Of a stretch of 24,447 bases of DNA, positions 1 through 6,900 are shown one piece after another. The DNA is from a virus. Position numbers and translations under genes: made by a program. Below the pieces are notes generated by a model. It worked only from the letters and a program-made list of their open reading frames with translations. It was not told where the DNA came from and did not search any database. The stretch is from the IMG/VR virus record IMGVR_UViG_3300022074_005761, positions 1 to 24,447 of that record; one strand, 5' to 3'. How positions within the stretch are numbered: the first letter of the stretch is position 1; every line of letters starts with the position of its first letter.

Positions 1-427
1 CTTTTACATTATCAAGAATATCTTTTGAAACCTTAAGCCAATCAAGACCAAAATAATCATACATACCAAACAAAGATACGATTATATTTGGACGAGTTTT
101 TACAAAGAAATGTTTATGATTTTTTTTATCCATAATATCGCCACAAATAAATTTATGATTCGGAAATCTTCTCCTAGCAATATCAATCATTTTTTGACTG
201 ATATCAATTCCAATATACCTTTCTGGATCAATGTCTATCAGGTCAAGCAGCAGACCTGTTCCGCAGCCTGCATCTAAAATAACATCTGATTCTGTATCTA
301 TTGCTCCGCACACATAGAACTCAAGAAATTTATTTTCTGCTATTTCTACTGCGCTGCTATAAACTTCATCATAATCATTTGCTATTTCATCATAAAATTT
401 CTCTATGTTTTTACTTTGATCACTCAT
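1..427 (-). CDS. Class I SAM-dependent methyltransferase, partial (cut by left edge)
   Basis: I translated the first 142 residues; the C-terminus lies beyond the window. The protein has a Rossmann-fold SAM-binding motif I (DAGCGTG, residues 52-58), followed by a YIGIDIS strand ending in the acidic residue that usually binds the ribose hydroxyls, and a later CGDI motif. This is the layout of the Methyltransf_11/25 group, which mostly acts on small molecules or proteins. No DNA-methylase catalytic motif (DPPY or PCQ) is seen in the visible part, but one could lie outside it. The start ATG shares one base with the stop codon of the primase-helicase (TGATG), so the two are translationally coupled in the minus-strand early operon. 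The substrate is unknown. Confidence 0.85.
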   Translation of the reverse strand, partial: MSDQSKNIEKFYDEIANDYDEVYSSAVEIAENKFLEFYVCGAIDTESDVILDAGCGTGLLLDLIDIDPERYIGIDISQKMIDIARRRFPNHKFICGDIMDKKNHKHFFVKTRPNIIVSLFGMYDYFGLDWLKVSKDILDNVK

Positions 428-2121
428 CAATCCCACCCCTGCGGTAAACTTTGTTTTTCTTCAAATATTCTTTTTTTGTTGTTGTAATCAAATTTAACTT
501 CTCCAATGTTTCCATATAAACCTTGCTCCCTTATCTTTCTTGTAATAATTTTTATGCTGTCATCATCAAAGTCACGATGCACTGTAACAACAGCGTCAGA
601 TTGATTATGCCAATGACTTGCGCCTGCTATATCATATGCAGTTGGTGCTTCATAAACACCATCCATTGATTTTGGTAACTTGGTTGGATGTGCAACAACC
701 CAAACAGTAACATCATGGGTTCGTGCAAACCTTTTACAATTGCTTATAAAGTCTCGTATATGCTCATCTTCTCTGTAGTTGCCAGAACGCTTTGCATCAA
801 CTTCATTGTAAGGATCAATAATTATTCCGTTTATCCCAAATTTTAAACAGCTTTGTTTTGCTATTTCTAAAATCTTTTTTATATTTGGTATATGTTCTCT
901 TGTCTCAATAAAATAAAAATGTTCTTTTACCCAATCTAGTGCAGCGTGTAATTCATCTGTGGTCATTCTGTCTTGTGTGCCTTTATCAAAAGGTTTCTCT
1001 GTCACTATCTGCGCAAGCCGCCTGATGTGCATAGATGTTGAATGTTCTGGTGAAAACATTGCAAATTTCCAATTATGTTTTTTTGCAATCCGAACAAGGA
1101 ACTGGTCAAGCACTGTAGATTTTCCGTGATTCGGTATTCCAGTCCAAACATGGAAAGTGCCTTTTAATATTTTGTATATTTGGTCAAGCTTTGGGTATCC
1201 AATTTCAATAGGTTTGGCATAATTGCCATTATATAAATCAAGCACCTCATTTGTGTAGTTTCTAACTGTATAAAGTCCATCAACAGGGTAAGGTTTAGCG
1301 TACTGAACAAGTCTTTTCAAAGTAGCGGCACCATGCTTTGTAAGAACATCATTTGCATCTTTGCAATCTTTTGGTGTTTCTACATACCAACAGATATCCT
1401 TTCCAAACCTGTGCAGCAATTCTTTATTAAGGTTTTCTCCTGCGCCATCTTTATCTACAAATAAAATAATTTTTCTAGCTTTAATTGGATGTGTTTGCAA
1501 ACATGAAAATCTTTTATCATTTTCTTTAAATGCCACCTTTGCAGGCGCACCATCAGGCAGCGTTGTGGCATTCTTGTAACCAACTTCATAAAGGCTAAGA
1601 ACATCTATTTCACCTTCTACAAAAATTACCTCATTTGCATCCTTAATATTTTCATAATTGTATAAACTTTTTTTTCCGTTTTTGGTTTGTTTGAATTGTT
1701 TATCAACTGTTCTAAATTTTATATTGTCAGCCTGCTTGTCTTTTGGATTGTATGGAAAACAAATCCATTTATCATCATTTGAAGAATAGATCTTCAAGGC
1801 TTTGTAAGTTTCTCGGCTTATACTTCTACCAATAAAATACTTGTCTAAAAAATCGTTTTGCAAATTGTCCTTTTGATATGAAAGCTTGTTGGGATGCATA
1901 CTTACAACTTTCATTTTTGTGGTATCTAAGGAACCTGAATAACCGCAATGATGACAATTCCACATAGCCTTCGTACCTCCCTCTGTAGTAAGGCTTAACG
2001 GTCTGTCTTTGGGGTTGTGTGGTGGCTGACACTTTGGACATTTTATTTTTTGTGTATCGTCTCTTCCAAAATGCACATTAGTTTGTATTCCTTCTTCTCT
2101 TAATTTATCCTGCAATAACAT
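427..2121 (-). CDS. Bifunctional primase-helicase (T7 gp4-like)
   Basis: This replicative protein would make RNA primers and unwind DNA at the phage fork. At 564 residues it matches T7 gp4 in length. The domains are in the expected order. A zinc ribbon has C28, C31, C56 and C59. A Toprim primase domain has E169 (VEGEID) and the D223/D225 pair (VDKDG). A RecA-like hexameric helicase has Walker A at GIPNHGKST (328-336), Walker B at IIIDPYNE (D436) and motif H3 ending in AH (H478), followed by an arginine-rich segment near 528-531. It overlaps the upstream HTH gene by 17 bases. No DNA polymerase is visible in the window, so its partner lies elsewhere or comes from the host. Confidence 0.95.
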   Translation of the reverse strand: MLLQDKLREEGIQTNVHFGRDDTQKIKCPKCQPPHNPKDRPLSLTTEGGTKAMWNCHHCGYSGSLDTTKMKVVSMHPNKLSYQKDNLQNDFLDKYFIGRSISRETYKALKIYSSNDDKWICFPYNPKDKQADNIKFRTVDKQFKQTKNGKKSLYNYENIKDANEVIFVEGEIDVLSLYEVGYKNATTLPDGAPAKVAFKENDKRFSCLQTHPIKARKIILFVDKDGAGENLNKELLHRFGKDICWYVETPKDCKDANDVLTKHGAATLKRLVQYAKPYPVDGLYTVRNYTNEVLDLYNGNYAKPIEIGYPKLDQIYKILKGTFHVWTGIPNHGKSTVLDQFLVRIAKKHNWKFAMFSPEHSTSMHIRRLAQIVTEKPFDKGTQDRMTTDELHAALDWVKEHFYFIETREHIPNIKKILEIAKQSCLKFGINGIIIDPYNEVDAKRSGNYREDEHIRDFISNCKRFARTHDVTVWVVAHPTKLPKSMDGVYEAPTAYDIAGASHWHNQSDAVVTVHRDFDDDSIKIITRKIREQGLYGNIGEVKFDYNNKKRIFEEKQSLPQGWD

Positions 2122-2446
2122 TCTTACTCCTCAATAGTTTTTGTTTATCTTTAGTATAGGCGGTAGTGAGTGTCCTAACACTGCGGACACTGGTGTCCAC
2201 ACTCAAGTAATATCTATTAGAAGTACCTTTTCTATGCTGCACAGTAAGCTTTCCATTTAACCCCAACCAATTTATACATCTGCGAACCTGCCTGTCTGAA
2301 ATACCACATATTTTGCCAATGTGTTTTAAGCTAGGGTAGCAAGAGTGATCTTGGTCTGCGTAGTTTGAAAGTATGAAAAGAACGAGCTTAGTTGTTGGCG
2401 TGTTGCACTTTTGATCTTTACACCAACTGATAGCTTCTATAGACAT
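2105..2446 (-). CDS. HTH_36-type replication-initiation-like protein
   Basis: The protein has 113 residues with a winged-helix DNA-binding domain. The segment CYPSLKHIGKICGISDRQVR (about 37-56) and the following RCINWLGLNGKL match the pattern of HTH_36 / phage replication protein O N-terminal domains. These bind origin DNA or recruit the helicase. There is no ATPase or large C-terminal domain, so this is a short initiator or an accessory DNA-binding protein. The gene lies directly upstream of the primase-helicase and overlaps it by 17 bases, which supports a role in replication start. No strong Shine-Dalgarno sequence precedes the ATG. A transcriptional regulator is the alternative. Confidence 0.7.
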   Translation of the reverse strand: MSIEAISWCKDQKCNTPTTKLVLFILSNYADQDHSCYPSLKHIGKICGISDRQVRRCINWLGLNGKLTVQHRKGTSNRYYLSVDTSVRSVRTLTTAYTKDKQKLLRSKNVIAG

Positions 2447-2462
2447 GGCAGGACATTATGGG

Positions 2463-2681
2463 CTAATAACTTTTTTCATGCAAGAAATAAAAATCATTTG
2501 GCTGTACTTTACCATTTGTAGAATCGCAGATAATCATCATATCTTCCTTTCTAGGAATCCTTTGACCTTGACACCATTTTGCAACAGCGTGAAAAGAAAA
2601 ATTATTTTCCTTGGCAAAATCTAATTGAGTTATTTTTTCCTGTTTAAGATATTCAGATAAAGTCATGCGTCTATCATACAT
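2463..2681 (-). CDS. Cro/CI-like HTH repressor
   Basis: The gene product has 72 residues from ATG 2681, or 67 from a second in-frame ATG at 2666. The helix-turn-helix runs through TQLDFAKENNFSFHAVAKWC, followed by GQRIPRKEDM and a GKVQPNDFY ending typical of small phage Cro-like proteins. A longer reading frame up to 2768 is open, but its N-terminus would cover the divergent promoter region and has no ribosome site, so I reject that start. A consensus TATAAT ends 7 bases before ATG 2681, which suggests a leaderless transcript. It is the first gene of the minus-strand early operon, divergent from the nuclease at 2744, the classic place for a phage switch regulator. Confidence 0.75.
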   Translation of the reverse strand: MYDRRMTLSEYLKQEKITQLDFAKENNFSFHAVAKWCQGQRIPRKEDMMIICDSTNGKVQPNDFYFLHEKSY

Positions 2682-2688
2682 AAAAAAA

Positions 2689-2694
2689 ATTATA
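2689..2694 (-). promoter_or_regulatory. -10 box of the repressor promoter (leaderless start)
   Basis: The minus strand reads a perfect TATAAT followed by seven T and then ATG at 2681. Normal -10 to transcription-start spacing places the first transcribed base at or next to the A of this ATG. That resembles the leaderless cI mRNA made from lambda PRM. The -35 region is poor (TTTCGC at 17-base spacing), so activation by a regulator is possible. Confidence 0.55.
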
Positions 2695-2707
2695 CAATCC
2701 ACCCAAA

Positions 2708-2725
2708 ATGTGCGAAAATACACAT
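2708..2725. promoter_or_regulatory. Candidate operator, 18-bp palindrome
   Basis: The arms ATGTG and CACAT are perfect inverted repeats around an 8-base centre. The site lies in the short divergent region between the repressor start and the nuclease gene, just upstream of the repressor -10 box, where a bound protein would affect both directions. On the minus strand it contains TGTGTATTTTC, which matches 10 of 11 bases of the palindrome at 5687-5704. Confidence 0.5.
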
Positions 2726-2743
2726 CAATAACTTGAACATAAC

Positions 2744-3523
2744 ATGAAGAATAATTGTTTTGAAACACATAACTTAAATCACTTAAGTCCTTCGTCTATA
2801 AACGAGTATATTCAAAACCCTTCTCATTGGTTGCTTAAAGTAAGCGGCTTTAGAGAGAATATTGGAATACCTGCTTTTTGGAGAGGGACAGCAGTTGATG
2901 AAGCTATTTCATATGGATTGTTTGATACCAAGCTATCTATTCAAGACTTGCAACATTATGCTCTAAATGTCTTTGACAAAAAAGTTGATGAGGCAAAAGC
3001 AGCAAACCTTTCGTTTAATGTGCAAAAAGCAATGAATGAGAGAAGCCTTTTACCATCATTTATACAAACTGGCGTTCCATACTTTAGACAGTTTGGTGAG
3101 CCAAAAGGCACACAAGGCAAAATTGTTCTTAGGCTTGATGACATACCAATAGATATTGTTGGTTATTATGATCTTCATTACACAGGCATAGTTAGAGATA
3201 TAAAAACCACTAGCAGAATGCCGAGCAAGTTACCGAACAGCTATAACAGACAACTTAGCATTTATGCTACTGCTATGGACTGTATTCCTGTTGTTGACTA
3301 TGTTTGTGCATCCAAATCCAGACAAGAAGTCAAAAGCATTGGCGTTACAGATGTAGAAGAACACATGAAGGTTGTTAGAAAAGCGTGTCTCAATATTATG
3401 AACCTGCTTTCTTACTCTGATGATATTCATGAGGTTGCTTCACTTCTTATGCCTGATTTTGATGACTGGCGATGGTCTGAATCAGAAAAGTTGGCAGCTA
3501 TTGAACTTTTTAACATGAGGTAA
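2744..3523 (+). CDS. RecB/Cas4-like PD-(D/E)XK exonuclease
   Basis: The 259-residue protein probably resects DNA ends to make single strands for the annealing protein encoded 3 bases downstream. The N-terminus HLSPSSINEYIQNP (13-26) is the usual opening of RecB-family nucleases. The catalytic motifs are D143 (GYYD), the D-x-K pair D152/K154 (RDIKT) and the Q-x3-Y motif at Q170/Y174 (RQLSIY). The motif I position that often carries histidine reads RGTAVDEA, with Asp in place of His. The pairing with ERF parallels lambda Exo/Bet. It is the first gene of the plus-strand early operon. I see no clear Shine-Dalgarno before the ATG. Confidence 0.85.
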   Translation: MKNNCFETHNLNHLSPSSINEYIQNPSHWLLKVSGFRENIGIPAFWRGTAVDEAISYGLFDTKLSIQDLQHYALNVFDKKVDEAKAANLSFNVQKAMNERSLLPSFIQTGVPYFRQFGEPKGTQGKIVLRLDDIPIDIVGYYDLHYTGIVRDIKTTSRMPSKLPNSYNRQLSIYATAMDCIPVVDYVCASKSRQEVKSIGVTDVEEHMKVVRKACLNIMNLLSYSDDIHEVASLLMPDFDDWRWSESEKLAAIELFNMR

Positions 3524-3525
3524 TT

Positions 3526-4245
3526 ATGGATAAATTAATTACTGCGCTTATTGCTGCGCAGAAAAAAATAAGCAATGCAAACAGAACTGCTATGAATGAG
3601 TTTTTCAAAAGCGCAAAAAAGAAAAGCGGTTCTCCATATGCGACATTGGAAGATGTTATTCAGGCAGTAAAAGAGCCTTTACTTGAGCAAGGTATTTTGT
3701 ATCAACAAATATCAGAACAAGTTGAGGGTGGAGTGTGTATAGAAACTGTGTTTTATGGACATGGGGCAAAGCTTGAAACAGGTAAATACTTTGTGCCTGC
3801 TGACAAGCAAACTCCACATGGCTATGGAAGTGCGCTTACCTATGCAAGAAGATACTCATTATCCAGTGCTTGCGGTATTGGTGCTGCAGATGATGATGGC
3901 AATGATGCAGAGATAGCAACTGCTAAAAAGCCTGCGTCAAAACCAAAAACAGATACAAAAGCTGAGCCAGATGAGAAGGCGGAAGCGCAACAAGCAAAAT
4001 ATCTTTTCTTTTCAGATGAGGATCAATCACAAGTGTTAGCTACTGCAATTGATGAAGATATACTTTTGGAAGTGCTTAGAAACTTTTTGAAAAAACCTGA
4101 GACACCAAAGGCGCAACAACTTTTCAAAATAAACAAAGAAATGATCTTGAAAGCGACAGTATCCGCAGAGGGTGATACCAAAGAAGCTTTGACCATGATG
4201 CAAAGATTGTTTGAGAGAGAGATTGCAAAAGGAGAGTTAGAATGA
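3526..4245 (+). CDS. erf: ERF-family single-strand annealing protein
   Basis: This 239-residue recombinase would anneal complementary single strands during phage recombination and genome circularisation or concatemer formation. The family signature is clear: YATLEDVIQAVKEPLLEQGI (38-57), then GYGSALTYARRYSLS (99-113) and GIGAADDDGND (117-127). The remainder is a charged Lys/Glu/Ala linker (about 133-158) and a helical C-terminal domain. It starts 3 bases after the nuclease stop and ends with an ATGA overlap into the next gene, so the nuclease and annealing protein are one translational unit. Confidence 0.93.
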   Translation: MDKLITALIAAQKKISNANRTAMNEFFKSAKKKSGSPYATLEDVIQAVKEPLLEQGILYQQISEQVEGGVCIETVFYGHGAKLETGKYFVPADKQTPHGYGSALTYARRYSLSSACGIGAADDDGNDAEIATAKKPASKPKTDTKAEPDEKAEAQQAKYLFFSDEDQSQVLATAIDEDILLEVLRNFLKKPETPKAQQLFKINKEMILKATVSAEGDTKEALTMMQRLFEREIAKGELE

Positions 4246-4520
4246 GCATAGACTTAGATAAGTGTGTTTATCTCTGTATGAGAGATGGTCGTTGGTGGAC
4301 ATTTTGGGAGTTACAGGAAGAAATACAACAAAAGACTGGTCATTTTTATGGCGAGCCTTCAATTTCTGCTGCCATTAGAAACTTACGAAAATGGAAACAA
4401 AGAGTAAGGTTTGATTTACCAACACATGATACTTTTGACCCTATAGAGAGAAAAAGAATTACAGATGGTAAAGGCAACAGATATAGACTTAAAATTGATA
4501 CTAATGAAGCAAAAACATGA
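4242..4520 (+). CDS. Small winged-helix-like protein, unknown function
   Basis: The protein has 92 residues, overlaps erf by ATGA and is overlapped the same way by the next small gene. The sequence MRDGRWWTFWELQEEIQQKT, then EPSISAAIRNLRKWK, looks like a winged helix whose recognition helix is the SAAIRNLRKW segment. The C-terminal part (TDGKGNRYRLKI) looks like a beta wing. This pattern is common in small phage DNA-binding proteins encoded beside recombination genes. I do not recognise a named family and infer only DNA binding. Confidence 0.7.
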   Translation: MSIDLDKCVYLCMRDGRWWTFWELQEEIQQKTGHFYGEPSISAAIRNLRKWKQRVRFDLPTHDTFDPIERKRITDGKGNRYRLKIDTNEAKT

Positions 4521-4654
4521 ATAAAAAAACTACAAAGATGTTTGAAAAAACATTAAAAGAAAAACTAGCAAAACAAGGAATCAATAAAGATTGGATGGAA
4601 AAACATTTGATTATTGAAGAATTAAATTCAGAAAAGGAGAAAAACAATGGATAA
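4517..4654 (+). CDS. Small helical protein, 45 aa, unknown
   Basis: This is a very short gene read from ATG 4517. It overlaps the upstream stop as ATGA and the downstream ATG (4647) by 8 bases. The product is Lys/Glu-rich and predicted all-helical (for example KDWMEKHLIIEEL). It has no recognisable domain. Exact coupling on both sides and filling of an otherwise unused gap in a tightly packed operon are the main reasons to accept it. It carries the AAGGAG ribosome site of the next gene in its last codons. Confidence 0.5.
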   Translation: MNKKTTKMFEKTLKEKLAKQGINKDWMEKHLIIEELNSEKEKNNG

Positions 4655-5006
4655 AAAATATGAAACAAAAAACAGGGGAGCCTTCTTTGTAGAATCTGGC
4701 TCAGAGGTTTTAGAATCTGGTAATCATGAGTTTCATGATGGTGTAAAGCACTATGCAAAGATTATTAGAAGTACAGGCAAAGATGGTAAAACCAAATTGG
4801 AGTTTTGCATTTCTTTGGGCATGATTTATGAAGTGCCAGAAGAAGAAAAGCTTGACCCAGTAAAAAGTCCTGACTTTGCAGGTCGTCTTACTTACTGCGG
4901 AAGAACATTCAAGCTAGGCAAATGGAGAAAATCATCTGAATCAGGAATGGATTACTGGTCATCAAGTTCTACAGATGTAACAGAAGAACCAGAAGCACCA
5001 TTCTAA
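4647..5006 (+). CDS. Small DNA-metabolism protein with SSB-like acidic tail
   Basis: The protein has 119 residues and is preceded by an AAGGAG site. The second half (GRLTYCGRTFKLGKWRKSS, then MDYWSSSS) resembles DUF736-type small beta proteins. The C-terminus is acidic and ends TEEPEAPF, similar to the acidic tail ending in Pro-Phe that single-strand DNA-binding proteins use to recruit partners. Together with the neighbouring exonuclease and ERF, this suggests a single-strand DNA-binding or accessory recombination role. That is inference; there is no firm OB-fold match by eye. Its stop shares one base with the next start (TAATG). Confidence 0.65.
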   Translation: MDKKYETKNRGAFFVESGSEVLESGNHEFHDGVKHYAKIIRSTGKDGKTKLEFCISLGMIYEVPEEEKLDPVKSPDFAGRLTYCGRTFKLGKWRKSSESGMDYWSSSSTDVTEEPEAPF

Positions 5007-5344
5007 TGGAAGAAGTAAATGAAAAGTGGATGGATAAAATTCGTTCATTGGCTCAACCTATCCAAAAATCTGAATATGAAATCTTAAAATGTGAAGCCAA
5101 GATAAAGAAAAAATTAGCAATGCTTAAGGTCATTGCTTTTGAAAATGGAAACAAGACAGTAGCTTCACAAGAAGTCTATGCAGAAAATGATCCGAGCCTT
5201 TATAAACTTCGCTTAGAACATGCAGTCGTAAAATCAAATCTTGCTTCTTTAAAAATACAGCTTGAGGCTTTAAAGATTGGATTTGAAGAATGGCGAACCA
5301 AGATGGTGAATGCAAGAGAGGAGCAAAAGAGGTACGGAGCATGA
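5006..5344 (+). CDS. Coiled-coil protein, unknown
   Basis: The 112-residue product is almost entirely helical with long charged heptad-like stretches (IQKSEYEILKCEAKIKKKL, then LASLKIQLEALKIGFEEW). I recognise no family. It is coupled by a 1-base overlap to the gene before and an ATGA overlap to the HNH nuclease after it, so it probably belongs to the recombination unit. A structural or adaptor role for a nuclease complex is possible but unsupported by motifs. Confidence 0.65.
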   Translation: MEEVNEKWMDKIRSLAQPIQKSEYEILKCEAKIKKKLAMLKVIAFENGNKTVASQEVYAENDPSLYKLRLEHAVVKSNLASLKIQLEALKIGFEEWRTKMVNAREEQKRYGA

Positions 5345-5673
5345 AAGGTAGAAAGCCTACAAAAGCTGAACAATATCATATGGATAAAGTTCGGTCTTTG
5401 GGTTGTATTGTTTGCAGAAAAGAAGGCATTTCAATTAATGCAGAAATCCATCATGTCTTTGGCAAAACCAGACAGGCAAAAGGTGATTTTAGAGGTGCTC
5501 ACTTTTATGTTCTGCCTTTGTGCTTTAATCATCATAGGGCAGGTCGTCATGAACCACCTATAAGCAGACACCCATACAAAGCAAGGTTCATAAAGGCTTA
5601 TGGTTCCGAACAAGAACTTCTTCAAGAGGTAGAAAAGCTTCTTGAAAACCAAGAAGATAATCTTATTTTCTAG
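5341..5673 (+). CDS. Ref-like HNH nuclease (RecA-dependent nuclease family)
   Basis: I choose ATG 5341, which overlaps the previous stop as ATGA and follows an AGAGG site; a frame open from 5290 is a less likely start. The 110-residue product opens MKGRKPTKAEQ and carries zinc ligands C22 and C25, the paired histidines H37/H38 (EIHHVFG), and C61/H64/H65 (CFNHH), ending with a KARFIKAYGS segment. This order is that of the phage P1 Ref / RecA_dep_nuc family, which cuts DNA at RecA-bound displaced strands. A NinG-like junction role is an alternative. It closes the recombination block. Confidence 0.8.
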   Translation: MKGRKPTKAEQYHMDKVRSLGCIVCRKEGISINAEIHHVFGKTRQAKGDFRGAHFYVLPLCFNHHRAGRHEPPISRHPYKARFIKAYGSEQELLQEVEKLLENQEDNLIF

Positions 5674-5680
5674 CACAAAA

Positions 5681-5713
5681 AGTACTTGTTTATTTTCATA
5701 AACATGGTACTAT
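5681..5713 (+). promoter_or_regulatory. Internal promoter candidate over a nearly perfect inverted repeat
   Basis: TGTTTAT (5687-5693) and ATAAACA (5698-5704) are perfect 7-base arms around TTTC. Outside them AGTAC (5681-5685) and GTACT (5707-5711) pair again, with a 1-to-2 base offset. A weak promoter can be read across it: TTGTTT (5686-5691), 16-base spacer, TACTAT (5708-5713). The site separates the recombination genes from the small-gene block and lies in one of the few non-coding gaps, 83 bases wide. There is no plus-strand T-run, so it is not a good terminator for the upstream genes. Confidence 0.45.
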
Positions 5714-5756
5714 GGTTGCAATGTTTAACAAATTGAGCCGAAAGGCAGGAGATAAA

Positions 5757-6008
5757 ATGAAAAACAAATGTAAAACATATAACCAAATACATGGTGAATC
5801 TAATTCACACCCACACAAATACGCTGCAAAATCTGAGGCAGATTTGGCTCTTTGTGAAATGGATTATTCACAACTTCGTCAACATTGTTCTTTAGTACAA
5901 AGAATGATGATTTTTCTTGAACAAAATGACGCAGCTTTTCTTGATGATTTTGCTGATGGCAAGGTTCAAGATAGCTTTCAGATGCAGGGGGTAAATCATG
6001 TTGAGTAA
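5757..6008 (+). CDS. Hypothetical protein, 83 aa
   Basis: The start is ATG 5757, preceded by an AGGAG ribosome site 7 bases away. An earlier in-frame ATG at 5712 lies inside the promoter-like hairpin and has no ribosome site. The sequence is soluble, with a polar His/Lys-rich first half and an acidic helical second half (FLEQNDAAFLDDFADGK). No domain is recognised. It is the first gene of the block of small unknown genes and overlaps the next start by 11 bases. Confidence 0.6.
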   Translation: MKNKCKTYNQIHGESNSHPHKYAAKSEADLALCEMDYSQLRQHCSLVQRMMIFLEQNDAAFLDDFADGKVQDSFQMQGVNHVE

Positions 6009-6210
6009 CTATCACAAGGCTTTATTGGCTATGCAAGACCTATCCTACGGAGAGCTTGAGAAGCTTGAAAGGGATATTGCAGAGACTAAACATGGAATGG
6101 ATATGGGTGACCCAGATGCTTACAAAGAGTGGTGTACGGGTTCTGAGCATGAATCTAAAGCCTTTTATGGCGGCAAAGATTATTACATGAAGGAGGGTTA
6201 TGATGAGTAA
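5998..6210 (+). CDS. Hypothetical protein, 70 aa
   Basis: The start follows a G-rich ribosome site (AGGGGG). The N-terminal half is a helix (LSYGELEKLERDIAETKHGM), and the rest is rich in Tyr, Asp and Lys. I recognise no domain. It overlaps both neighbours by a few bases and so is translated as part of the early operon. Small proteins in this position of phage genomes often modify host functions, but nothing in the sequence shows a target. Confidence 0.6.
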   Translation: MLSNYHKALLAMQDLSYGELEKLERDIAETKHGMDMGDPDAYKEWCTGSEHESKAFYGGKDYYMKEGYDE

Positions 6211-6547
6211 AGATGTAACTTTCAAGCAAGCTGTTTTTTTGGAAAACTACAACATTTATTCAGCGCAAAGATGGATGCCTGATGAAGATGGCAAGGGCGC
6301 AGCAATTGTGTTCTGGGTTTCACAAGATATTGTTATTTATCTTGAAACAGGCACAACAAAAGAAAGCTTTCCTTGTGAGTATCGTCGTACTTGGGACGGC
6401 ACAGAAAAACATTTTCAAGAATTAAAAGCAGAATTAGTTAAAGAACTTGATGAACAACTAATGGATGGTATCTACAAAGAGCAGGAAGTTTTGACTGCTA
6501 AAGCAGAGACTATGGAAGATTTAAGCAATATAGGAGTAATCAGATGA
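6203..6547 (+). CDS. Hypothetical protein, 114 aa
   Basis: ATG 6203 is preferred over ATG 6200 because GGAGGG (6192-6197) sits 5 bases from it and only 2 bases from the earlier ATG. The N-terminal half looks like a beta-rich fold (IVFWVSQDIVIYLETGTT), and the C-terminal half is a charged helix (KHFQELKAELVKELDEQL). No family is recognised. It overlaps the previous stop by 8 bases and the next start by ATGA. Confidence 0.62.
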   Translation: MSKDVTFKQAVFLENYNIYSAQRWMPDEDGKGAAIVFWVSQDIVIYLETGTTKESFPCEYRRTWDGTEKHFQELKAELVKELDEQLMDGIYKEQEVLTAKAETMEDLSNIGVIR

Positions 6548-6744
6548 TGAATAGAAATCAATCTTACTTAGACGCAGTAAGAATATATCAACACTCAAGA
6601 CGAGATGAAAACTTGGGTTATGGGTATCCAGAAAAAGATATGTCCTCAGTGCATGGAGCACAGGGCAAGAGGTTTTGGATTTTAAGAGACAATCATGGAT
6701 TCTTGGCAGCAGTTACAGTTGGCAAGAATGCAAAAGTTTTGTGA
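6544..6744 (+). CDS. Hypothetical protein, 66 aa
   Basis: An AGGAG site precedes ATG 6544 (an adjacent ATG at 6547 is equally possible). The short basic protein contains a tyrosine-rich stretch and ends in a beta hairpin-like GKRFWILRDNHGFLAAVTVG. No domain is recognised. Overlap with the upstream gene as ATGA supports translation. Confidence 0.55.
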   Translation: MMNRNQSYLDAVRIYQHSRRDENLGYGYPEKDMSSVHGAQGKRFWILRDNHGFLAAVTVGKNAKVL

Positions 6745-6753
6745 GGTAAAGAT

Positions 6754-6900
6754 ATGACTATTATTACAGATATGCTAACTGATCTTAGTTTGAAATATGA
6801 CCAAGACCTTAGGCAAGTACCATTTATAGAATTGCAAAATATTTTGACAAAAGATGAATGGCAAAAAATTGAGTCTGCATTGCACAAAGGTTTTTTCTAA
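6754..6900 (+). CDS. Small hypothetical protein, 48 aa
   Basis: This short gene starts 9 bases after the previous stop with a GAGG site, and its stop TAA shares one base with the ATG of the 366-residue gene. The product is a helical polypeptide (TDMLTDLSLKYDQ, then LTKDEWQKIESALHKGFF). No family is recognised. The tight fit between two genes is the main support. Confidence 0.5.
   Translation: MTIITDMLTDLSLKYDQDLRQVPFIELQNILTKDEWQKIESALHKGFF

Noticed and set aside
2682-2768. Longer N-terminus for the Cro/CI-like repressor
   Set aside because: It would span the divergent promoter region with a TATAAT box and the palindrome, and it adds a Cys/Phe-rich stretch unlike this family.
5681-5711. Inverted repeat considered as an intrinsic terminator
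   Set aside because: There is no T-run after it on the plus strand, and no minus-strand gene reads towards it. An operator or promoter element is more likely.
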